Shown piece after piece: positions 23,030 through 34,529 of a DNA stretch of 64,000 nucleotides. Source of the stretch: Isoetes taiwanensis (Eukaryota > Streptophyta > Lycopodiopsida > Isoetales > Isoetaceae); contig JAJEKV010000131.1 of the NCBI GenBank assembly GCA_021234155.1, positions 928,774 to 992,773 of the forward strand, in the 5' to 3' direction. Position numbers and translations under genes: made by a program. Positions within the stretch are counted from its first letter, which is position 1; every line of letters starts with the position of its first letter. The notes under the pieces were generated by a model, which was not told the origin of the DNA, made no database searches, and was given only the letters and a program-made list of their open reading frames with translations.

Positions 23030-23695
23030 AATAGTAAAAAAGGCATCTTCATTAAGTGATGCTTGTAGACAATGCTACTGCAATAATGTTCTTCGTCTTT
23101 AAACACAACTCGAACTATTCATAACTGGTTAACATAGACTATCAAGCTTACCCATTGAACCGAAATCTTTCACATACATCAATGAGGTGACGAGAGGTGA
23201 AGAGGCCTGTTTGATATCCACGCTCTTAACATGCTCTCAGAACATGCTCTGCTCTCAGTAAATTCACACATAGATCTCTGCAAAGCTCTTTATGTTAGTC
23301 TGTATAGACACTTACATATATCCATATCCAAACATGCACACCAGAAAGGTCAGTGAATTAAAAGGATCTTTATGCCAATGTGTCCTGGATGTGGAAAATA
23401 ACTTCCACAGAATGCTTAACTTCCATAGATTGATTTCACTATACAACTGATATAAGCAAGGGTATGAAGAAAGGATGTATTTAGGTGCAAAGATATCATG
23501 CTTATCTAATGAACCCCTTTTACTTCAACGTGTATCCGATGCACAAAATATATGTTGATTCTTTCCATGAACTCTTATTCAGTCTTGTGCATACACAAAA
23601 CCATCAGACCGCTGATCGAGAATTTTATTCTGAGGTAAATGGAGACCTGAAGGTAGGTGTTCATAAGAGAAGCATCATTTCACACTTTGCATTTG
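23030..23695. other. non-coding stretch with no recognised gene
   Basis: AT-rich, with short frames only. It may be intron of the GC1-like remnant to its right. Confidence 0.4.
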
Positions 23696-23699
23696 GTAA

Positions 23700-23810
23700 T
23701 AAGAAAGGAAGGCGCTTCAAGTGCAGCAGTGGGACAATGCCATTACGCAGAAGCACCAGTCTTACATTAATATTGACCTGCTTGGCTGCTGACTCCCATT
23801 CTCTACAAAC
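23700..23810 (-). pseudogene. exon fragment resembling GC1/SDR39U1-type epimerase
   Basis: After a good acceptor (TTCTTTTCAG at 23811-23820), the minus strand reads VCREWESAAKQVNINVRLVL followed by LRNGIV. This fits the CREWE...VR(L/V)...R.GIV segment of the plant chloroplast-division protein GIANT CHLOROPLAST 1 and its SDR39U1 relatives (NAD-binding epimerase-like fold). The glycine-rich continuation expected after GIV is lost to a frame change (an AALEA remnant appears in another frame near 23720). I found no further exons, so this is an orphan fragment. The assignment rests on about 27 residues. Confidence 0.45.
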
Positions 23811-24069
23811 CTGAAAAGAAGAGACGGATCTAATAAAGTGCATGTATGTAAAATATCTACAGGAATTGGCACAGTGAACAATAATTGATAAAATTCTGCT
23901 AAGCTGTCTGTCTACTCTCACCGATTCCCTCTGTCTACTCTCACCCCTGCAGGTAATCGGTTCTCAATGACCCCTTTTCATAAAAAATTGTATTTTCGTT
24001 TCTTCCTGTATGCAAAAGATCTTATTGATCATAAGTTTTTGTACATTTCTTAGGCATGTTATACTGAAT

Positions 24070-26973
24070 TCAATGGTAAACCTGTGCAGATGCATAATAT
24101 TCACTTTCCTTGAATACGGGCCTCAGATATGAACTGTAGAGGGATACAAACAAGATGCCCTTCCACGCCTTCTATATCGCTCAAATTTTCTCCATTTCTT
24201 TGTATGGCTGTAATTGGCGCAATACCCAAATCGGTCGTTATTTCAGCTACTTTTTCTTTCTGCATTGCAATGGCAAGATGAGAATGTTTCTACAAAATAA
24301 CAAATACATTTAGCCTCCAGCATCTCAATTGTAGAAGACACATCAGAATCTAACCTCGAATGTATGTGATCATTTGGTAAGCAGCTGAAAACGGCATCGT
24401 ATATAGCAGTATTCATCTGCAACAAGGAAAATAATTCAGCAGCTGGAGAAACAAGACAAACCCCTGAAACCCCAAATCAAGTTTTCATACCTGAGCCCGA
24501 TACATCCACACATCCTTATATGTGGTATCAGATATAGGATCCATCACACTATCCACCTGTTCATCCCAACATGCACCATATTTAGACATAATGAAGGTGG
24601 AAACAAACTCTTTATACATCTAAATCGATGAACTTTTTCTAGCGAACATTCCGGCTGGCACTCACGGACAAGTTCGGCAGGGAAACGCGAAATAATAATA
24701 CATATTATATTTCATCATCCTGAAGTACGAAAATCCCAAGCCAAATGCCAACCTTGTGCAAAAAAATGGGACGTCCACATAAAAAGGACCCTTCTAACCA
24801 GTTTAGTCAAGTCAGTATGACATTAGTGAACAGGAAAATGCTTCATTAAGAAGTCGTTTTCTGGGCACAGTATAAAGAACTTTAACCATAAACAAACTAG
24901 ACATTATAATAACACTTTGCAACCACGAAACTAAATTGGATACCTGAGATTTTCTTAGCCCAAGTTGTTGAGCCCATAAAGACAACCTCAGACTCTGTGC
25001 AAATCTTGCAGCTTTCCAGAGTTTGCCATTCATTATAGACTCGACAAATTCAACATCCTCTAGCATAACAGCAATCTGCAAGGAAGTAGAATGAATGTTA
25101 CTCTTCATTGCCATTAAAATAGTTTCAATTATAAGATCCCTTCGCCAATTTTGGCTTGAATGAACATTACTCTTCATTGCCATTAAAATGGTTTCAATTA
25201 TAAGATCTCTTCGCCAATTGGGCTGCATGCTAAATGTCAAATTAGTGCTCAATAAGTGCAATGTTTCATGACAGTTTGGGCAGCTATAGACCTACACTAT
25301 TTAACCTCTGTTGAGAAGACAGGGAGTCTTACACACTCTTGCAAGAAATTGCAAGAAATTGACCATTGCACAGTTCTCCAAACCTTGACGCTGGTATGTG
25401 ATACATGGATTGGCCAGTGGGCAAGGATTTGTCCAGTATCCCCAGCCCCAAGATGTTTAAGTGGAGAAAAACAACAAACCACTCTTTATCAACCAATCAC
25501 AAAAATCATTATGCTTTCATTGCCCATTGTTATACCTGAGCCTGCCTATAAGCAACCTCAGAGTCCCTAGAGCCTAACAAGCTTCTGTCATTTATATTTG
25601 CTGAACCAAGTAGGACGGCCTTATCATCTATAATCATGATCTTGCTATGTACATAACCAAGTAGTAAGTAAAGCAAAACATTAGTTAACCAATTCAAAGA
25701 CCGTTGTAGCAAGAAACTTGTTTTCTCGTGATACTTGGCTTTGTAGCTAAAGGCCATTTTCTGAAAGTGTTCCATAACCATGAGGCCATAAAACGATATA
25801 TAATTCTCACCAGAGCCAAGTTCGATGAAGCGTTGAAGAATGGAAGCATTGCCCCTACAAATGGTGCGATATTGCCATTGCAATATTGCCCTAAGCGATC
25901 AAAGACACGTGATCGCCTACTCCTCCACCATCCAATACAATAAAATTAAGGGAGACAGTCTTTATTGTTCTCAAATTCAAATCTAAATAATCGCACTTGC
26001 ATATAACACCGAAATCCGGGTAATAGAGGCAAAACAATGATAACCCCAAAGACGATCTTCTTTATAAGCACGAACTATCCGTGCATACAATGCTTGTAAG
26101 ACACGATTTTGTATAATTGCATCTCCATCAAGACCAGAAATAAAAAATTGATTCTGATACCAAAATTGAATGGTTAGAACTGCCCACAGCTTTACTGAAA
26201 AATGGAAGTTCTCTATGTAAATAAAAGTGTTCAGCTCTATCTATTAATGAACAGTAAGCTGAATGAATGTTGGTTTCTTCAAGCTGGCTGGTACCTACAG
26301 ACCATTGTCCGACACTTCAAATGACCTGTTAAAAAATTCCTTCATGAGAAAAGTTCTGGTCATGAAAATTTTTGTGTACAAACACAATTTCTAAGTTTAA
26401 TAGTCCCTGAAAGAACCTTCTAGTTAAGACTATAACATCTGTTGGTTTCGGCAGTTCCTAGACCAATTGATCATACATCATAGATTGTGGTGATGGGACC
26501 AAAGTAGCATATGAGATGGATATCAGCCACAAACATGCCATAACTCAGTTTGTAGCGCTTGCCTCACAAGCAAGCGGTCAATTATCATTGCCCATTTCTT
26601 CACGAATATTTACTTTAGTGGCTGAAGATGTGCCTAAGAAAAAAAAGGGTATTCTGCCAATAACAGCGTAGATTGTTTAAAGATACCTGGCATTGGCATT
26701 TCACACGAGGGCCGCACTGCCCAAGTTTAATTTTTCTGCCTCTCAACATCCCACCATTCTTTGGTGTGTCCGAGGCTGCCATTGGAATATCCAATCCATT
26801 TCCAAGCTAAATGCATGTCCTCTGTTTCTTTAGAAGTTCATTCTTCATTTCCCACAAAATTACGCATTTGCATATCTAGGTTATCATCTGTATCACCAGG
26901 AGGCAACAAGGGCAATGTATCTGAGTGGAACATGCTCCCAGACTTGGTTCTCTCGCCAAGTATTATGTTGCAA
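24070..26973 (-). pseudogene. phospholipase D zeta (PX/PH-type PLD), 3' half, disabled
   Basis: Exons readable on the minus strand, mostly with GT-AG borders: about 26973-26687 (CGPRVKCQCQ), 26325-26199 (SVGQWSVGTSQLEETNIHSA), 26153-26010 (NQFFISGLDGDAIIQNRVLQ, then VLPLLPGF), about 25935-25735 (LQWQYRTICRG, YISFYGL), 25657-25557 (second HKD motif: VHSKIMIIDDKAVLLGSANI, then NDRSLLGSRDSE), 25075-24944 (RLSLWAQQLGLRKSQ), 24556-24491 (DPISDTTYKDVW), 24416-24355 (YDAVFSCLPNDHIHSR) and 24289-24070 (DLGIAP, EYYASAQVYH then stop). PLD zeta hydrolyses membrane phosphatidylcholine to phosphatidic acid. Defects: TGA after VGNEE; an A-run frameshift before CGPRV; TGA where Arg is expected in VI-SVGQW; a T-run frameshift before IYIEN; frame breaks after RAYKE, near ISFYGL and after PLQF; a TAG in the fourth exon; and no AG acceptor before YVHSK. 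The N-terminal PX, PH and first HKD parts are absent. Confidence 0.88.
25094..25230. repeat. tandem repeat, about 67 bp x 2, in a PLD zeta intron
   Basis: Two copies of a unit containing TACTCTTCATTGCCATTAAA, then TTTCAATTATAAGATC and CTTCGCCAATT, lie just upstream of the exon starting at 25075. Confidence 0.9.
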
Positions 26974-26979
26974 GACTGT

Positions 26980-27540
26980 AAGTTGTGTGAGTTGTACTGG
27001 TTAAAAATGGAATCAATGATTGAGAACACGGCAATGCCTTAGCCTGCCTTGAACTTGCAGAACAGATCAACCTCATTTGATGTAGAATAGATATTCTTTG
27101 CCTCTTGAACGAGCTGTAACAAGAGCTCTATCGGAAACTTTAGAAAACTAAAGCCACCTCCAAGAGCTATTTCCTGGCCTTTCTCTAGCTTCCATGGCCA
27201 TTCTCATGAACTAGTTTCCACAGAGCGACCTTGAGCACAGCAGAAGAAAGAAACCGGCTTCAATAAATGAGACGTCGACCAGGTGACCGCCATTTACAGG
27301 AAATCGGAGGTTTTTAGCAGTCACCAGCATATCCTAGGGATATTCTAGCATATACCTAGGATATGCCAAAAGCCCACATAAACACGGGTTTGCCCCCCTA
27401 GGGGCAACCCAAAAAGGGTGCACTCTAGAAATACTATTTAGTACATGCACACGAACGGCGGCCAAACCATAGCTAAACCATTGAAAAAAAAATAGAAAAA
27501 CATAAAAGAAACCTCCTGTTATTTTGCTAGATATTTTAAA
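26980..27540. other. spacer between PLD zeta remnant and the second duplicated block
   Basis: No further PLD zeta exon is recognisable beyond 26973, so the gene breaks off here. 27330-27372 contains an imperfect inverted repeat around CATATCCTAGG / CCTAGGATATG, and 27395-27410 a CCCCCTAGGGG palindrome. Confidence 0.5.
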
Positions 27541-28699
27541 ATGTAGTTATAATTTTCCTTCTACTTGAGATGTATTTTCCTTTTACATTAGAATTTTCCT
27601 TTGTAAGACCAATGGTCTAGGGTTGAACTTTTGGAATAGTAGAGGCATCTTAGAATATTCTTATTACACCAGCAGGACAGAAGGCCTCGCACACCGGATA
27701 AGACTTACTTTACAAATAGCGTAACAGAACAGTAGGGTACCATTGTTGATGCCAATGCCTACATAATCTTTGCCATTTTTTGTGGTATGAAATAAGTATG
27801 CAACACAATATCCTAATACGCAAAGCGGGTGACAACTCATTAAGAGAAGAAAATAACCCACAGAAAAAATAGTTGCCCGTGACATGGAGTTGAAAGCAGA
27901 TGTTCAAATCCCTGTAGTTTGGAGTTGAAACTTGCTCAGATTCAATGCATGCTTGCGAAACAATCATGTATCCTTTGCATTAGTGTGCTTCAAGGAGGCC
28001 TGCATATTAGATATTTTTCGAGTAGATCAATAGCAAAGCTTTTAGGCACGAAGATAAATGATATTTTGCTAGAACATATATGTGAAGCGTCATCTCCCAA
28101 AATTGGCTCATGATTGCATATGTTAAATTGCAAAAAGTCCACTTACTTTTTCCACTAAGACTTGGTATTGTAGCAATATTTTGCTACCTCCATGCATGTG
28201 AATTCTACAATTGATACTGGTAAAATATCTATGTGATGGAAGTCAGATACCAAATGGCCTATGCAAAGTTAGCACATTTCAAACCTAGAGCCTGTATTAT
28301 TTTTTTTGGGCCTTTGGATTGTGGCATAATTCATGGAATATTCCCTCTCCACGCATCTTGTTCGCCCTTGTGAAGTCTTTCTGGGGTCAAACTGGCCTCT
28401 GTTGACTTGATTTTAAAGGGGGCGCTTCAAGACCACACACCATGGGTTAAGATAGTATAGAAGCATACTGGTATAATATAGTACAGTACAAATAATACAA
28501 TACACTATTGCACAACTCAAATATAGCAGTGGCATTCCAATATGATATGAGCCTCGAGAATGAAACCCCAGTTCCAATCCAATGCTGAGGGCTTACCTGG
28601 AAATTTCGGCCCGTAAAGGATGTACAATAACTTGGCCACGCTCGCCTTTGTCGCTAATTGTCCGTAAGTCCAGAATCACAAATAGGAAGGCATGTATCC

Positions 28700-29170
28700 A
28701 AAAAAAAATGACTAAGGCCCAGATTCCACAAGGTCGGCAGATTTTAATCTTGCTTGCAACAAATACCAAAGTCGTTTGATCCAAAGTGCCTAATCAGCAT
28801 TCCACGTGGTTGAAGGTAGTTTTCGGATTGAAGCTTTCTCAAATTTAGGTGGCAACTTTTCTGCGGCCCATCTTAGGGCAACATGGTCATAAAAATCCTC
28901 TTAACCGACTCCACCTCGTAAATTTCCACCTGCAGTTGGAATCCCAATTGTTGCATCTACCCGACCATCTCACGGCAACATCCCCGTCACAAAAAATCCT
29001 AGTAACCGACTCCACCTCGTGAATTTTACCCCCAGTGGGAATCCCAACAACGGCCAATTGCTTATTTGTTGCCCATTTGTCCTCAACTCCGCCCAGTGGA
29101 ATGGGCCTTACTTGTTTTCCCCGGACAACTATCCGCGCTTAAAAAATTCCACCTTCTCCTTGCACTTTCC
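28700..29170. other. insertion specific to copy 2, with internal tandem repeat
   Basis: Absent from the matching place in copy 1 (about 4925-4960). It contains a repeat of ACCGACTCCACCTCGT...GGAATCCCAA at 28901-28952 and 29001-29048. No reading frame of note. It could be a short non-autonomous element, but I could not define ends. Confidence 0.6.
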
Positions 29171-31249
29171 CGCAATGCATGCAGCTAGCAAGTCCGGTTA
29201 CCACGAATCAAGGCTGCTCTAAACCTCCAAGACGAAAATAAATCAAAGAGGTTATAGCCAAAGACTCAACAATTTCCTTACATGAAAATCGTCTCCGCCA
29301 TCCCGACCGCACCGCTCATTCCGTGACCATCTCTTTAATGTATCGGGGCGCATGGATCGCCTCGGTAGACAAAGCGTGGATAGACAAACTCTGTCAAATT
29401 TAAGGATTTAGCCTCATCGGGTCTTATATGCAAAGGGAAGACCATCCGACTCTGTTTATGCCAAAACAAATTTGATTTTTGTGCTATCTCTTGCCATATT
29501 CTCTAGAATTAGATTCAAAAATCGCCCGTAATTAGTTGGTTTTTATGCTTGCTAAAGACAAAGAGCAAAGTTTGGGGCAAAGTATAGAGGATTACCACCA
29601 CGAGAATTAAACCCCGATGTCGCCTTATTGTCTTAGCTATTACAGATAGCAACTCACCGTGGTTTTTCCTAGCTCGGATCCTAAGGATCACCCTCACACA
29701 AACCATAGTTTTAGTGTTCATGGACAACTTTAATGATCTTTGCAAATGAAGTTTTACAATCTTTTCATGCACAAAACATAGATAAACGGTCCAAGTTTGT
29801 TCTTCCAAAAGAAATCAAATCATTGGTCGCAACAAGACTATAAGTGATTTTCCTTCACAAAGAAAGCAAAAAGGTGCCTTTGAGCTCACCACAATGAACA
29901 ACTCACTTCAATTTTCATGGTCACCGATGGATTTTGGGGACTATCCACATCCACAAGAATAAATAAGAACTTAAAGGCTCACCTCAAAGCTATAAAAAGG
30001 AGGTTTGGCATTGAATGTGGTTGGAATTGAAGATGTCAAGTCGCTCCCATCAAGACGTAGAGACTTCAAAAAATGCTTTGTGGTGTCTATCCGGATGCCC
30101 TCTCTCGCTCTTCAAGTGCCATGCTTTCTTTACTCGATGTAGCAAAGATGAAACAATTGGCATGAAACAAAATGCGTGTAAAGCGTGAAACAAGTGGGTC
30201 GCTTTTTGTGCCTTATACACAATTCTCCGCTTTGAACATTCACCGCCTATAAACATGCAAGGTTCATTTTCAAGCACATAACACTAGCTCAAGTCATAAA
30301 CTTGCAAGGCTTTCCGAGTAAATTATGTTCAAGAAGTTGGAATTATAGTGGTATATGTGACTCTCATGAGCGGACAATAAGAACAAATTCCCGCATCCAT
30401 AAAAGTGATGAAGCTCTATATGTCTAATTGCTCACATAAGAAAAAAAAAGAACACGTTTTTGAAACATGGCTAGATTGTGTATATACAATCAATGATTTG
30501 TCACTAGTGTTTAGGCATCGATTCACTGCCTTATTTTGTATGGGTAAATTCATTGCCAAATGTATATCAATGCTGTTTTATTGCGTTTGTGGATGTTGTT
30601 GGATGATTTGTAGTAAAAAGATACATATATAAAAATGAGCTAGCTACTACAGATATGATTTTGAGAGTGGCTAATGATTGCACAAAAAGGAATTGTGTTA
30701 CTGTGTACCTTGAGAGGGGCCTAGACAATCCTCGAGTCTGGTTGGACGGGTAAATGTGTCCATGATCATATTTGCAGACTTGGTTTAGGCAAATATACAT
30801 CCACATTGAGGCTAGTATATGACAATGTAAAGATTTGTAAGAAGCAAGCAAAGTCTTCAAAGAGATGGTTTGAGAGAAGCTTATGATCAACTTGCTAATC
30901 TTATACCCTTAAACTTTTCACTTAAATGCTCGGCAAGGTGCAAAGGCCTTTAGACCGCATGATTACCGCATGCTTTTAACTCATCATCTATCGCCACTCT
31001 CCTTAAAAGACATATGATAACCGGGTTCATGCGACCATTGCAAAGAAAGTGCGTGGATCTACGCCCAATGCTGCCTTAACCTTATAATATGAATGTTATG
31101 TTAGAACGAGAATATTCACATGTAAGAAACTCAAATATTTGCAATGGGCTCCACCGCTTATCTAGGTTCCATCCTTGTAACTCGTAATGATCCATTCATT
31201 CCGGGTCGTGAACCGCCATGCACGATGTTTTTATGTGAAGTTTGTCCCA

Positions 31250-32187
31250 CCAAAACGCTAATGCACTTACCTCTAGCAAATAGGAACTAAGTATGCCTTA
31301 CGTAGAAAATGATTCGACGCTTACAGCTTAACTGGCCACAACAATAAAGCCTAATAACACAATACATTTCATGGAGCAAATGCACAATACAAAAGCATTT
31401 TATGAAATGGACTTGCTTTCTATAACAGTTTATGTGGGACAACTAATGATCCCCTGTGATCAATGTGGGCTCCAGGACCTCGCAACATACAGTCAAAAAC
31501 TCAAGGCTCGCTTAAAAATAATTGCAGCAGGCTGAGCATAAGCCATGTAAATGAGAGTTCAATATAGGCGAACCTTCAGAGCGTAGATCAATATGGTAGA
31601 TGCCTAAATCCAAAACTTGAAATGTTGAGGAACCCATTCACGCAATCATTGGAAAAAAGGCCACTATGGATCTGGGCCCAATGCTCCAGATCCTTGAATA
31701 TCAATGGCTGTGGAAATCCAATGTTAGAGACGAAAACATTTGCAACTGTGCTCCATCAATCAAGCATATAACAAAATGCACCTCCTAAGAGCTTTAAACA
31801 GTTGAAACTACTGAAACAACATAAAGGAGAATCTCAACAGAAATGCAAAAGGTGACCTGCAAAAATGAACCCCAGAATGATTTAAGAAAACTGCTCTCAC
31901 TTATCTTTAAATCGTCTTAGATGCTCTCACTTATCTACAAGAATTCTTTAAATCAACTTAGATGCTCCGATTCAAATCCTTGTACTTCCTGCAGTCTGTA
32001 TTAAATTATCCAAGCATTTAAATCAAGCTTTAAACTGAACTAGACAACTGTTAGCAACTTTGGTTTGCTTAGTTGAACAGCGACCAATTTAGCAACTCTC
32101 ATTGTGCAGCTTATAAATAGCACTATAAATCCGAAATGAATATGTAATAATTCATCACATCTATAAAACATTTGCCTGATATACAAT
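31250..32187. other. non-coding 3' flank of IFRD copy 2
   Basis: Nearly identical to 7210-8041 except for an extra piece of about 125 bases at about 31935-32060. The extra piece contains another copy of TTTAAATC(A/G)..CTTAGATGCTC, so it looks like a local duplication. No gene seen. Confidence 0.55.
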
Positions 32188-32418
32188 CATGAGTGAATTC
32201 AATAATACTCAGAATCATTCATGTTCAATACAGCTAATTCCTAGCTTGAACACAAGCAAGTATTTGGCTCCTCATTTGGGTGTGCGCTTTACTACTGACT
32301 ATTGGAGTTGGGGAGCGATACATTCTTTTCTCTTTTACAGTCTGAGATCTTTTTTCTCCACTCCACTCACGGTTCCAATCCAAAGACTTCATGAAGTAGA
32401 GAATTTCCTGCATACATT
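32188..32418 (-). pseudogene. tandemly duplicated C-terminal segment of IFRD copy 2
   Basis: Same arrangement as 8042-8273. It repeats the end of the adjacent IFRD coding sequence and still encodes KEKRMYRSP and SSKAHTQMRSQ on the minus strand. It differs from the copy-1 unit by only a few bases, including an 'ATATC' to 'ATTC' change near the end. Confidence 0.8.
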
Positions 32419-32430
32419 CATGAGTGTATA

Positions 32431-33768
32431 TCAATAACACTCACAATCGTTCATGTTAAATACAGCTTGATTCCTAGCTTGAACACAGGCACGTCTTTGG
32501 CTCCTCATTTGGGTGTGTGCTTTACTGTCTTTCGAATTTGGAGAGCGATACATTCTTTTCTCTTTCGCAGTGAGAGATCTTTGTTTCTCCACTCGTGGTT
32601 CATACCCAAAGATTTCATGAAGCAGAGGGTTTTCCTGCATATGCTTCTGAAACCCCTCTGCAAGAAAATGCTTCAAGGCATTAAACTGAACTGATTGTGA
32701 CCATGTGTTCACTCTCATCACATCACCATATCTGAGCTTCAGAGATATTTCAGGGCAGACACTGTCCTCTATGCTAGATAACACTTCTCGAAATAAGCCG
32801 CGCTGTAGTGATCTTTCTTTTCTTGATCGTCCTTGCCTTCCAGAATCAATTGACAAAAATCTTATTTGTTCAATCAAATGCTCCTCCATGTTGTCAAAGG
32901 CCAACTTATTGCTTGCAGGAAAATAAGAATCTGAATCTAAAGACTCTCCATCATCAAAAGAACTTGATGTAATCACCTCCTTAGCATAAGGTTTGCTGAT
33001 TTCACAAATTAAGGCAACTGCTTCGCCACAAACTTTTCTTAGAGGAGTGTCTACTGTGTCCAGCAAGGATGATAGCACAGGGAGAGCACCATGCACATGA
33101 TAATTGATAACATGGGAGGGCAAAGTAGACAAAAGTAGTGACCAACCAGATACAGCTGCAGCCTTAAGAGCTGGTGATGGTTTGCTGATTCCGAGGGACT
33201 GGTCTGCATCCATGTTCCCTTCATGCTTACTAATGTCCATAAATATTTCCATGGACTTTTCAGTTGCTGCAACGTCTTGAGCTGCAACAAACGTCAATAT
33301 CGCCAAGCATTCTACTGCAGATATGCGCGAATCCTGAACCAAACCAAGCTTTGCAACGCGAACAAGATGTGCATATCCCTCATCCAACAAATGTTGTGCA
33401 ATATTCCCAGACCCTACAGTCAATGCTAACAACCCAAGAGCTCTGGCTGCTAAGCATACTTCCGAGGATAATTCACGCCTTAAACAACATAAGCATTGGT
33501 GCGAAAGTGTTTCATATCTTGATTCTACAAATTCAAGCATTATATCTGCGGAAAATGCACTTACAAGTCCTTTCAAGCCTGCTACTCGAGTACTAGACCT
33601 TTTCTCATACAAATCGTCCACAAACTTCTCAAGAATTTTCCCATCATCTTGTTGCACCTCAATCTCTTGTGCAATATCAGAATCATTATAAGATGTCGTA
33701 AAACTATCATCATCATCGTAATCGCCATGATTCTTTGAATTCTTACGATTGTTCTTAATCTTCCCCAT
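32431..33768 (-). CDS. IFRD-family (interferon-related developmental regulator) protein, copy 2
   Basis: Complete 445-residue, intronless frame starting at the ATG of MGKIKNN at 33768. Upstream codons are open but lack an ATG. It keeps all conserved parts seen in copy 1: the FVDDLYEKRSSTRVAGLKGL block, the helical repeats and the terminal KEKRMYRSPNS motif. Compared with copy 1, eight of the 14 amino-acid changes lie in the first 46 residues (for example the Asp/Asn run), and none lies in about the last 145, where the DNA is also essentially identical. Absence of stops in both copies suggests that at least one is under selection. The upstream region differs by a 24-30-bp insertion and could alter expression. 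Expected role: nuclear or cytoplasmic transcriptional co-regulator, as for the family. Confidence 0.92.
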   Translation of the reverse strand: MGKIKNNRKNSKNHGDYDDDDSFTTSYNDSDIAQEIEVQQDDGKILEKFVDDLYEKRSSTRVAGLKGLVSAFSADIMLEFVESRYETLSHQCLCCLRRELSSEVCLAARALGLLALTVGSGNIAQHLLDEGYAHLVRVAKLGLVQDSRISAVECLAILTFVAAQDVAATEKSMEIFMDISKHEGNMDADQSLGISKPSPALKAAAVSGWSLLLSTLPSHVINYHVHGALPVLSSLLDTVDTPLRKVCGEAVALICEISKPYAKEVITSSSFDDGESLDSDSYFPASNKLAFDNMEEHLIEQIRFLSIDSGRQGRSRKERSLQRGLFREVLSSIEDSVCPEISLKLRYGDVMRVNTWSQSVQFNALKHFLAEGFQKHMQENPLLHEIFGYEPRVEKQRSLTAKEKRMYRSPNSKDSKAHTQMRSQRRACVQARNQAVFNMNDCECY

Positions 33769-34529
33769 CTGGCTCTGCAAATAAACCTCCAAAACAGTGA
33801 CTCGTGGAATGAAGGATTCACGTAATGCTCCTGCTGATATAGCCTCCAAACGCTGTATTGCTCCTCCTCCTTGCTTTCCGAAAATTAACGATGAATGAAT
33901 GGGCTCAGGTGGGTTTGTTATATCAGCGACCTTTTTCCTTTTCTATTTATACCTTTTCCTCTTTTTTTGCTACGCGTTACTAACCTATTTTTAGCTTTTC
34001 TAGTTACCCCCTTTTACCCTTTTTGTTACCCGAAAGACAAACTCTTAGGAGGTGGGTTAATAGAATATGCTGCTAGATATCGCTGGCTATGCCTTTTTAT
34101 GGCCGAGATTGAAAGGCAAGCAGGGCTAGGTGGCATGAGCAAGGGCCTCGGTTGACGTTGATTTGCGTGAGGGGTCATTAGGGCGCCATCGGACCCTTCA
34201 TGCGCGACTGGCGCTTTCTAGCCCCTACTTTCATACCTCTGCTATGCTTGCGGCACAAATATTTTGCCAAAGTCGATATGAAAGGGTTTCTGTGGTTCAT
34301 TTCTTTGATGCCTCTGTGCATTCTTTGATGCTTCTGTGCTTCCCTATGTTAATGCCTCTATGCACTCTTTTGCACAACATGACAACTAGGTCGCTGCTTT
34401 CACCTCCGGAATGGAAAATGGCTCAAGGATTCCGCTCAAGCAGTCAGCTCAGTTGCCATGTTGTGGCAGCCTAGAAGTGGGTGGCCGATTCCAGACCCAC
34501 TCTCATACCCCACCGGTCGCGGAGCCCCT

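Larger units (their letters stand above)
27541..34525. repeat. segmental duplication, copy 2
   Basis: Direct copy of 3780-10195. Three zones differ in character: 27541-28600 is similar with ordinary substitutions; 28600-31250 carries frequent CAG/CTG-linked changes and indels; 31250-34000 is almost identical, including the IFRD gene. It carries a 470-bp insertion (28700-29170) and a 230-bp one (about 34025-34255) absent from copy 1. Confidence 0.93.
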
